Shown here: one piece after another, positions 25,908-32,568 of the stretch | Layout of the letters: each line of letters starts with the position of its first letter | Numbering within the stretch: position 1 is the first letter of the stretch | DNA from: a virus | Virus record (IMG/VR): IMGVR_UViG_3300007538_000102 | Location: 1-32,568 of that record | DNA length: 32,568 nt | Direction: 5' to 3' (one strand) | Made by a program: the position numbers and the translations under genes | The notes under the pieces: generated by a model | The model's database searches: none | The model's input: the letters and a program-made list of their open reading frames with translations, nothing else | Told to the model about the DNA's origin: nothing

Positions 25908-28255
25908 CGTACTTTCTGCGCGATGAAGGCGATATGTCGCAAGTGAAGCCGCGGGGCCGCGATGTGCAGCCAAGCGGCGTGTGGGAAGGCCTTGGCGCTG
26001 GGTTCAACAAGTCCGCTCTGGAAAACGACGCTAACTTCCGTCTAGCGCGGGAACGGCAAACCGTGAGCCGGTCATTGGCCGAAAAGGCTTGGGATAGGCT
26101 TGGCGATGACGCGGTGCGAACCGGCCTCAAGGCGCGCAACGTCTATGTGACTGATGGCAAGGGGGCTGATGCTCTCGCCTCGAACATGCGGGCTATCCCT
26201 GGCGTGCTGGAAATGGCGCGTGAAGCTGCGGCGGCGGAGCCTGATAAGTGGGCCGATCTGGACGTTTCGGATGGAGCGATCGACAGCACCATCAACGCAA
26301 AGCTTCAAGCCGAACATGCTGACGCCGAGGCAATCCTGAACATGATGCCAGCGTGGCGCGGCGCTGCTGACCTTGTGGGCGGCATGGCGGGGATTACAGC
26401 GGACATAAAGAACCTTCCATTCATATTGGGCGGCGGCGGCGGATCAATCCTTCGGGTAATGGGGCGTGAAGCCGCTCTCAACATGGGGGCGGAAGCGGCA
26501 TTCCTGCCGGCGCAGTACGAAATGGCTGAACGTCTTGGTATCGAAGACCCCGATGTGGTTTCACAGCTTGCTATGGCGGCTGGGGCCGGTGCGATCCTTG
26601 GCGGCGCGGTAGAGGCCGGTTCTCGCGCATTCATATACATGCGTGGCCGCAACAGGCTTCCCCCTACGGCTGACCCTGTATTTGACGCTGGGGCCATTGA
26701 TGCGGCCGAGGATGCGATTGTCGCTGGCGCCAACCCGTTTGAGGCGGCAAGTCGCGTGCAAGCCGATGCGCCGCCAAAGCTTGATCCCCTGGTTCAGCGC
26801 GACCCAATTAAGCGCGAACCCCTCATCCCAGACCGTGCTGGGGCACCGCAGCCGGTAGAGACTGCCCCAAATGCCGCGCCGGAGCCACTGGCTGACCCTC
26901 TGGACGTGCTTCTCAATCCCCGCATGGACGAAGTGCGCCAGATCGAAGATGCGTCCACAGCGGCCATTTCTGACGCTATGGCCTATGATAGCGGCGCGGC
27001 CAAGCCTCTTATCTCTTGGCTTACCCGTGGGCACCGCGTCACAAAGGCTCAAATTCGCGCGGCGGAAAAGTCAGGCCAGCCACTACCAGGCGGCGGCGAA
27101 AGCATGCAGGTCAATCCATCGGGCAAGGCGGCGCAAGATCTTCGCGCTATGGGCGTCACATCGAAGAGTGCCCCCGGCCTGTTTTCCAAAGAAGGGCGTG
27201 GGGATTTCGACAACCTTGTAGCCACGGAAATGGAAGACAAATTCCCCGGCATCACGGCGGCGGCCGGCGTGTCGGAGGATGGCATGTATCTCGATCGTCA
27301 GGGTTTCCTAGACGTTATCGCTAGGGACGCGGGTGGAGACACGTCTTGGCTTGCCAGTAGGGCAGAGGTCACACGGATCATAGATGAGCGTGAGGCGGCG
27401 CTGCGTGCTCTGGAAACACCCACAACGCGGCCAGCGGATGATTACCTTGCCGGTCGGCCAGCGGATGATGGCTTTTTCGTGGATCTGGATGCCTACGCCT
27501 TCGATGACCTCACGGGGGGCTTTGACCGTATCCGCGATGACTTCGACGCATATTTCCGTAAAGAGTGGGCGGATGATCTTCTCACGCCGGATGAGCGGAT
27601 GGAAATAATCACGGAACTTCAAAAAAATGGCGGTGAGGCAAAACATCTGGTAGAACGTGTTCTTGAGCGCGATCTGGATTATCTGGACCTACCTGCAAAC
27701 AAGGCGGATGATTATGGACAATACGACCCAGAAGAATACCTCCGATATCTCGATCAGTCCGAGGCTGGAAGATTACCTGATGAGGGCGGAGGCGGGATTG
27801 GCAGACCGGACGAAGAGCCCCAGCCAGCACGCGGCGGCCCAGAGGGTGAAGGATATGATCCTGGCCCACAAAGAAGCGAAGTCACAAGCGCCGGTGAGCA
27901 AACCCTAATCGACGGTGTTGCGCCCATAACGCAGCGCGACCGGCTGGAAGCACGACAGCAAGCACCTCTAGGCGGCGGCCGGCAGTCAGCGCCGGATAGC
28001 AATATCGGCGGCTTGTTCGATCCTGATGACAAGGTGCGCAACGACCTGTTTTCGGAGCCTTCGGGCCCACAAGCGCGGACAGCACAGGATGCCATGCGCG
28101 CCGATGTGGAGGATCAGATCGCCAAGTCTGACTTCGACGTGGATATGGATGATGGCTTGGGGTCACGTTCTGCGTCCAGCATCCTTGATGAATTTGATAT
28201 GGATGACGAGTTTCAAGCCGTGCTTGATGCTTGCGGTAAGGGGAAAACCACATGA
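25904..28255 (+). CDS. Large internal virion/ejection protein (second)
   Basis: A 783-residue protein starting MTYFLRDEGDMSQV. N-terminal region helical (FRLARERQTVSRSLAEKAW), with hydrophobic glycine-rich segments near 165-185 (LPFILGGGGGSILRVMG) and near 225 (LAMAAGAGAILGGAVEAG). A long acidic, Pro/Gly-rich part (about 530-780) includes low-complexity sequence over the nested ORF at 27714-27908. It lies between the two other ejection proteins and shares overlapped ATGA junctions with both, so membrane translocation or core assembly is likely. No enzyme motif was recognised. Confidence 0.75.
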   Translation: MTYFLRDEGDMSQVKPRGRDVQPSGVWEGLGAGFNKSALENDANFRLARERQTVSRSLAEKAWDRLGDDAVRTGLKARNVYVTDGKGADALASNMRAIPGVLEMAREAAAAEPDKWADLDVSDGAIDSTINAKLQAEHADAEAILNMMPAWRGAADLVGGMAGITADIKNLPFILGGGGGSILRVMGREAALNMGAEAAFLPAQYEMAERLGIEDPDVVSQLAMAAGAGAILGGAVEAGSRAFIYMRGRNRLPPTADPVFDAGAIDAAEDAIVAGANPFEAASRVQADAPPKLDPLVQRDPIKREPLIPDRAGAPQPVETAPNAAPEPLADPLDVLLNPRMDEVRQIEDASTAAISDAMAYDSGAAKPLISWLTRGHRVTKAQIRAAEKSGQPLPGGGESMQVNPSGKAAQDLRAMGVTSKSAPGLFSKEGRGDFDNLVATEMEDKFPGITAAAGVSEDGMYLDRQGFLDVIARDAGGDTSWLASRAEVTRIIDEREAALRALETPTTRPADDYLAGRPADDGFFVDLDAYAFDDLTGGFDRIRDDFDAYFRKEWADDLLTPDERMEIITELQKNGGEAKHLVERVLERDLDYLDLPANKADDYGQYDPEEYLRYLDQSEAGRLPDEGGGGIGRPDEEPQPARGGPEGEGYDPGPQRSEVTSAGEQTLIDGVAPITQRDRLEARQQAPLGGGRQSAPDSNIGGLFDPDDKVRNDLFSEPSGPQARTAQDAMRADVEDQIAKSDFDVDMDDGLGSRSASSILDEFDMDDEFQAVLDACGKGKTT
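27714..27908 (+). CDS. Nested ORF in another frame (possible overprinted gene)
   Basis: A 64-residue ORF, starting MDNTTQKNTSDISISP, inside the ejection-protein gene but in a different frame. It has natural-looking sequence (RLEDYLMRAEAGLADRTK, then SQHAAAQRVKDMILAHKE), AAGG lies 9 nt before its ATG, and the host frame here is low-complexity (GGGGIGRPDEEPQPARGG). An overprinted gene or a remnant of an older frame are both possible. Confidence 0.4.
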   Translation: MDNTTQKNTSDISISPRLEDYLMRAEAGLADRTKSPSQHAAAQRVKDMILAHKEAKSQAPVSKP

Positions 28256-30756
28256 GTTTGTTCGATTGCATTCAGCGCTGGCACGATTACGCGGCCAAGG
28301 AAGATCCGGCCGAGGCGGCAAAGCTGCGTGACCGTGCGCAGCGGGCCCAGGATGAATGGAAAAAGCGTTCAGACCAATACGAGAGTTCAGGTCATCCCCG
28401 CCACGTTGCGGAGGTTCTTGCCGCCGATGACGTGAAAGAGGCTTTCCGGCGTGAAGCAGGCGAAAAGCGACATTCCTATCTGTCCACAATGGCATTCCAG
28501 CGCAAGGCGCAGGCTCACGTCAAGGAAGCTGCGGTGCCTGATATGATTAACCGCCATGAGAAGATGGACTATAAGCACCGCGGCTTGGTGCGGCGGTTCA
28601 ACGGCAAGCTTGGCGCATATCTCAAAAAGAACCATCGCAAAATTTCGGGCCAGATGACAAATCCGGCACAGCAAGCCCACATTGCGGATGAACTGCATGG
28701 GGTAAGCACGGGCAATGCGGAAGCGCGCGGCCTAGCTGCGGGTATCCATGAGGCGCTTGAAGATCTGCGCCTCATGTTCAACGAGGCTGGCGGCCACATT
28801 TCCAAGATGGACAATTGGGGTTTGCCCCACGTCCACGATCGACTGGCCTTGATGCGATCTGGTTTTGATGGATGGTTCAAGGAAATTGATGGGCGTCTGG
28901 ATTGGGCGCGGATTAATGACCCCCTGACCGGCAAGCCAATTCAGATGGACCCAAGGACCGGCGAGGTTCCTTTGGCATTCCGTGAGCGGTATTTGAAAGA
29001 GGCCTATGACAACATCGTTTTCAATCGTGACGCCGATAATCCGGTATATGGTCGGCCCAAGGGCGTTGCGACCTACCGCAAGCACTCGGACAGCCGGCAC
29101 CTTCACTTCAAATCCGGCAAAGACTGGATGGATTACAACTCGGGGTTTGGCACGGGCGGCATCCACCAATCTCTGATGGGCCACGTTCACCGGATGGCGC
29201 GGGACATCACCCTGATGCGAGAGTTTGGGCCTAACCCCAAGCTTGGCGCTGAATATGAGGCAGACCTGTGGCGCGCAAAGGCCAAGGCGACAGGCGACCA
29301 GAAGCTTCTCACCGCCGTAGAGCGCGACAGCAACACAGCCCTTCGTATGATGAACGTGATGAGTGGCGGCAGCGTCCCACAAGACGCCTCACAGCAATGG
29401 GTTGCTCGTTTCTTCTCTAACGCGCGGGGGCTGATGACCTCGGCCTTCCTTGACCGCGCAATCATCGCCTCCCTATCGGATATGAACTCGATGCGGATGG
29501 CGGCAAAGACAATGGGCATGAACCCCGGCAACGTCTTAGCAAAACAGGTGGGGGTATTGCAGGGCTTGAGCTCCGATGAACTTCTGCGCGCGGGGTGGGT
29601 TGCTGACACTATGGCTGACGCCGGGACAGCGGTTGCGCGGTTCCAACAAGAGTTTGCCTCATCGGAATGGGTCGAGCGCGTCACGCAGGCCTCTATGCGA
29701 TTGCAGGGGCTTTCCTTCTGGACAGATCGGGCGCGCGCAACCTTCTATCAGGAATTTGGCGGCTTCATGGCGGCGCAGATTGACCGGCCCTTGAGCAATC
29801 TTGAGCCCGCGCTGCAAATGCAATTCAAGAAATGGAACATATCGGACGCGGATTGGAACAATTTCAGGAAGGTTGAAAATCTGTTCCGTGCGGACAACGG
29901 CGCGACCTTCGCGCTTCCGACATACTGGCGCCAAGTAACGGATATGCCAGCCGACAAGGCTGATGACCTGTACGCCAAAATGCAGGGCGCGATTGAGGAA
30001 GTGATGGAGTTGGCGGTTCCTACGCAAAGCCTTCTGGCCAAGGCGTTCGTAGATCCATCTGCGCACAACTTGCCGCCAGGTTCCATCGGGTACGAATTTC
30101 TCAAGTCGGCAACGGCCTTCAAATCGTTCACCATGACGTTCTCGATCAACCAATATCGGCAGATCATGGCGCGGCCGACATTGGGCGACAGGGTAATGTA
30201 CGGCCTTGATCTTGCGGCCGGTGCCACGGTCCTTGGCGCGATTTCAATCCAAGCAAACGAACTGATGATGGGCCGTGATCCGCAGGACATGACAAACCCG
30301 CTCTTCATGGCGCGCGCAGCCGTAAAGGGCGGCGGCTTCGGTATCGTGGGGGATATTGTCACGACCGGTCAGGCATCATGGGGCGGCGGCTTTGCCGGAT
30401 ACTTGGCTGGCCCCGTGCCGCAAATGATGACGGACGTTTACGGGCTCACCATCGGCAATGCCATGACAGCGGCATATCAAGCGGCCACAGGCGAGGACGT
30501 GAATGTTGGCTTCGCAAAGGATCTTGGCCGGTTCGGAAAGCGGTACACCCCGATGGGGCAGACGCCTATTGTTGGCCCCGCAATTGATCGGTTGTTCTGG
30601 GATAGGCTATCAATGATGCTTGATCCCGAGGCAGCAAACAGCCTCGCCACGGCGGCAAAAAAGCGCAGTAACCTTGTCGGCGGAGGTGACTTCTGGCTTC
30701 CAGGGCAGGCAATGCCAGCGCGCGGGCCCAATCTGGCCAATGCTTTAGGCGGCTAG
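28252..30756 (+). CDS. Largest internal virion/ejection protein, T7 gp16-like by position
   Basis: An 834-residue protein starting MSLFDCIQRWHDYAAKED. Mostly helical (EAAKLRDRAQRAQDEWKKR; LMFNEAGGHISKMDNWGL), with hydrophobic spans near 640-660 (MYGLDLAAGATVLGAISIQA) and Gly-rich amphipathic stretches after that (GFGIVGDIVTTGQASWGGG). It is the last ejection-type gene and borders the tail fibre gene, the place of T7 gp16. It probably spans the periplasm during DNA entry. No transglycosylase motif was identified. ATGA overlap with the previous gene. Confidence 0.75.
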   Translation: MSLFDCIQRWHDYAAKEDPAEAAKLRDRAQRAQDEWKKRSDQYESSGHPRHVAEVLAADDVKEAFRREAGEKRHSYLSTMAFQRKAQAHVKEAAVPDMINRHEKMDYKHRGLVRRFNGKLGAYLKKNHRKISGQMTNPAQQAHIADELHGVSTGNAEARGLAAGIHEALEDLRLMFNEAGGHISKMDNWGLPHVHDRLALMRSGFDGWFKEIDGRLDWARINDPLTGKPIQMDPRTGEVPLAFRERYLKEAYDNIVFNRDADNPVYGRPKGVATYRKHSDSRHLHFKSGKDWMDYNSGFGTGGIHQSLMGHVHRMARDITLMREFGPNPKLGAEYEADLWRAKAKATGDQKLLTAVERDSNTALRMMNVMSGGSVPQDASQQWVARFFSNARGLMTSAFLDRAIIASLSDMNSMRMAAKTMGMNPGNVLAKQVGVLQGLSSDELLRAGWVADTMADAGTAVARFQQEFASSEWVERVTQASMRLQGLSFWTDRARATFYQEFGGFMAAQIDRPLSNLEPALQMQFKKWNISDADWNNFRKVENLFRADNGATFALPTYWRQVTDMPADKADDLYAKMQGAIEEVMELAVPTQSLLAKAFVDPSAHNLPPGSIGYEFLKSATAFKSFTMTFSINQYRQIMARPTLGDRVMYGLDLAAGATVLGAISIQANELMMGRDPQDMTNPLFMARAAVKGGGFGIVGDIVTTGQASWGGGFAGYLAGPVPQMMTDVYGLTIGNAMTAAYQAATGEDVNVGFAKDLGRFGKRYTPMGQTPIVGPAIDRLFWDRLSMMLDPEAANSLATAAKKRSNLVGGGDFWLPGQAMPARGPNLANALGG

Positions 30757-30763
30757 TGCATAT

Positions 30764-30800
30764 GCCATGACGGGCGGATTTAGCATCTTCCCGTCATGGC
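30764..30800 (+). other. 11-bp inverted repeat over the tail fibre start codon
   Basis: GCCATGACGGG (30764-30774) and CCCGTCATGGC (30790-30800) are exact complements around a 15-nt loop. The ATG of the fibre gene (30796) lies in the right arm, so the folded message would hide it. No T-run follows, so a plain terminator is less likely. Confidence 0.75.
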
Positions 30801-32124
30801 AACAGTAGCAAAAACCCCCCGTACGAGCTCCTATACCCTTGCATCTGCGGGGTCTGGGCCATTCCTTGTCGGATTTCGTCTATTTGACGATGACGCCCTT
30901 GATGTTCATGTAAATGGCATCAGGGCAACAAACTTCTCAATAACCACTGATCTTTCAATTGGTTATGATGACAACGCAACTATTACATTTGACGCAGCAC
31001 TTGATGCAAGTGACGAAATCCAGATCGACGGTGCGCTAGTACCGGGTCGTGACGCGGATTATCTTAGCAGCGATCCCGGCATGGCGCGCAAGCTGAATGC
31101 AGAACTTGCACGGCTTTGGTCAAGTGTTTCAGAAATTTCAATGAAGGTCGGCCGCACCGCAAGATCACTTTCCCCTTTGGGCGCGTTTGTGCCTGTTGCT
31201 GGTAGGGTGGTTGTCTTCACGGCTGATAGTATTGAGGCCGGCCCAACTGTCGATGAGGTCGAAAATGCTCAAGCTGCGGCGGATAGCGCCAATGCAGATG
31301 CGTTAATTGCGGTTGGCGCGGCGGTAAGTGCGGCCGCTGCGGCTGACCAGGTGCAGGGGGTGCTTGATAGCTTCTCCTATGCGTATATAGGTCCGAAAGC
31401 AGCGGACCCTACGCTGGATAATGAAGGCGGCCCACTGGTTATAGGTATGCTTTATTTCAATACCTCCGTGTCTGAAATGCGGATTTACGACAGCATAACG
31501 CCGTGGATTTCCTATACCGCATCGGAAACAGCACTGGCAAAAGGGAATAACCTTAGCGATTTGCTCAACGTGGTGGCCGCGCGCGCCAATCTCGGCCTTG
31601 GCACGGCAGCAACAACGGCAGCCACAGCTTACGCCACGGCGGCACAGGGGGCGCTTGCTGACACGGCTTTGCAGTCCGCTCCCGACACACAAACACAGCT
31701 TGAATGGGACACAGGCACCAGCACCACAGAGGCGCTGATTAGCCCGGCGAAGCTAAATGCGAAATTCAATGTAACAGGCACAGCCCCAACATACGCCTGC
31801 CGTGCTTGGGTGAATTTCAACGGTACTGGGACGGTTGCTATCCGGGCGGCGGGGAATGTGTCGTCGATCACGGATAACGGGACGGGTGACTACACGGTTA
31901 ATTTTACTACTGCTATGCCTGATGCAAATTATGCGGTGGTAGTAACTCCAACCAGAAACCGCACAGATAGGCCTAAGTGGATTTACCATCTACAACCTAA
32001 TGCGGAGGCCAATATTTTAACTACCTCTGTTCGTCTTATGGGCGGCTATGTTTCAGGTACAAGTGATGGGAGCTACAACGCAGTAAGCGACTTCCCACAA
32101 GTCTCCGTCGCCATCTTCCGATGA
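30796..32124 (+). CDS. Tail fibre/receptor-binding protein
   Basis: A 442-residue fibre. Residues 1-120 match the T7 gp17-type attachment domain (FLVGFRLFDDDALDVHVNG, then a beta series ending GRDADYLSSDPGMARKLN). Residues 150-180 are Ala-rich coil (AAVSAAAAADQVQ), followed by a collar-like motif near 255 (GNNLSDLLNVVAARANLGLG) and a globular C-terminus (residues 330-442, RAWVNFNGTGTVAIRAAGNV) of a type frequent at fibre tips. It recognises the host surface. The start codon lies in a hairpin and has no good Shine-Dalgarno. Confidence 0.85.
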   Translation: MATVAKTPRTSSYTLASAGSGPFLVGFRLFDDDALDVHVNGIRATNFSITTDLSIGYDDNATITFDAALDASDEIQIDGALVPGRDADYLSSDPGMARKLNAELARLWSSVSEISMKVGRTARSLSPLGAFVPVAGRVVVFTADSIEAGPTVDEVENAQAAADSANADALIAVGAAVSAAAAADQVQGVLDSFSYAYIGPKAADPTLDNEGGPLVIGMLYFNTSVSEMRIYDSITPWISYTASETALAKGNNLSDLLNVVAARANLGLGTAATTAATAYATAAQGALADTALQSAPDTQTQLEWDTGTSTTEALISPAKLNAKFNVTGTAPTYACRAWVNFNGTGTVAIRAAGNVSSITDNGTGDYTVNFTTAMPDANYAVVVTPTRNRTDRPKWIYHLQPNAEANILTTSVRLMGGYVSGTSDGSYNAVSDFPQVSVAIFR

Positions 32125-32135
32125 AAGGAACCCTC

Positions 32136-32351
32136 ATGGAAAAGCGCATTATTTACAAGAACGACGACGGCGGCGTGTCGGTGATTATCCCTGCTGATTG
32201 CGGGCTTACCATTGAACAGATTGCAGCCAAAGACGTGCCGACAGGGTTGGCCTACAAGATCGTAAACGTTGCGGACATCCCCGCAGACCGCAGCGAGCGT
32301 GAAGCATGGGCTGTCGATGAGGCAGACCTGACAGACGGAGTTGGCGCATGA
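32136..32351 (+). CDS. Small protein after the tail fibre gene
   Basis: A 71-residue protein starting MEKRIIYKNDDGGVSVIIP, with AAGGA 6 nt before the ATG. The first 30 residues look like a beta structure (RIIYKNDDGGVSVIIPA) and the rest is acidic. Genes of this size following fibre genes in alphaproteobacterial phages often encode fibre-assembly or tail-associated proteins; the family is not certain. Stop overlaps the next start (ATGA). Another in-frame ATG lies at 32121, overlapping the fibre stop, and is less likely. Confidence 0.7.
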   Translation: MEKRIIYKNDDGGVSVIIPADCGLTIEQIAAKDVPTGLAYKIVNVADIPADRSEREAWAVDEADLTDGVGA

Positions 32352-32568
32352 TTATCAAAATCAGACAGCCTGACCCCGCCGAAGCCCTCGCCAAAGAACG
32401 GTTGCGGATGTCATGCACTCCCATGCAGGGGCAGCTTGCCTTGGGCGAAACGAATTGGGGCATCATCTTGGCTTGGCGGGATGCACAGGCCACATGGGCG
32501 CAAAAGGTCATCATTGACAGCGCGCAAACGTGGGTGCGCAACTCGCAGAACATCGCGTTTTTCGCCTA
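32348..32568 (+). CDS. Partial small protein, cut by the window edge
   Basis: The first 73 codons are visible (MIIKIRQPDPAEALAKERL...), open to the window edge. It reads as a real protein, helical (LAWRDAQATWAQKVIIDSA). The start overlaps the previous stop (ATGA). Like its neighbour it belongs to the fibre-associated group; no domain is recognised from the visible part. Confidence 0.68.
   Translation, partial: MIIKIRQPDPAEALAKERLRMSCTPMQGQLALGETNWGIILAWRDAQATWAQKVIIDSAQTWVRNSQNIAFFA

Noticed and set aside
30796-32124. A diversity-generating retroelement target in the tail fibre, suggested by the BPP-1-like capsid
   Set aside because: No reverse transcriptase, template repeat or accessory gene is visible, and the fibre C-terminus is not a C-type lectin-like Mtd.
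1-32568. Integrase, attachment sites, lysis genes
   Set aside because: None is seen on either strand; they could lie outside the window, but nothing here supports a call.

Overview
The window is most of a temperate, podovirus-like phage or prophage genome. The host is probably an alphaproteobacterium (Rhodobacterales or Rhizobiales type). This rests on moderately high GC, the S24-type repressor style and the genomic arrangement; no host gene or attachment site is visible. The phage character is secure: terminase, portal, scaffold, major capsid, cement protein, tail tube, ejection proteins and a tail fibre occur in order on the + strand from about 11.9 kb to the right edge.

Layout. (1) 11-718, minus: four tightly overlapped small genes (zinc-finger-like protein, 42-residue membrane protein, ParD-like protein, HTH-like protein) behind an operator-controlled promoter. 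(2) 750-2099: immunity region, with a CI/LexA-like repressor on the minus strand, a divergent Cro-like gene, and five copies of a TTCCAATATGGAA-type palindrome lying over the promoters. (3) 2118-6795, plus: early replication operon, with a RuvC-like resolvase, a lambda-O-like initiator carrying four iterons inside its own gene (candidate origin), several small DNA-binding-like proteins and a DnaB helicase. Many of its junctions are ATGA-type overlaps. (4) 6710-11712, minus: an operon of 17 small, mostly unrecognised genes converging on the replication operon. About half carry a shared leader/ribosome-binding element, and a separate short motif is repeated over 7.2-8.9 kb. (5) 11760-11840: divergent promoters. 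(6) 11940-32568, plus: small terminase subunit, a 455-bp structured non-coding gap (candidate packaging site), an Ntn-hydrolase-like protein, large terminase, portal, scaffold, capsid, cement, tail tube, three large internal/ejection proteins, tail fibre, and two small genes after the fibre, the last cut by the window edge.

How it works together. The repressor probably holds the left and right early promoters silent. On induction the Cro-like gene and replication genes are read rightwards, and replication probably starts at the iterons inside the initiator gene. The leftward orphan operon is placed like a host-takeover or anti-defence module. The structural module is a mosaic: capsid and cement resemble epsilon15/BPP-1-type podoviruses, whereas the tail tube, ejection proteins and fibre N-terminus resemble the T7 plan. 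No integrase, lysis cassette, tRNA, CRISPR array or diversity-generating retroelement is visible; integrase and lysis genes may lie outside the window.

The items most worth a second look are: the repressor with alanine in place of the S24 catalytic serine; the operator array and probably leaderless cro message; the intragenic origin; the repeated elements of the leftward operon; the structured terS-terL gap; the inverted repeat that buries the tail-fibre start codon; and a gene-like ORF nested in an ejection-protein gene.
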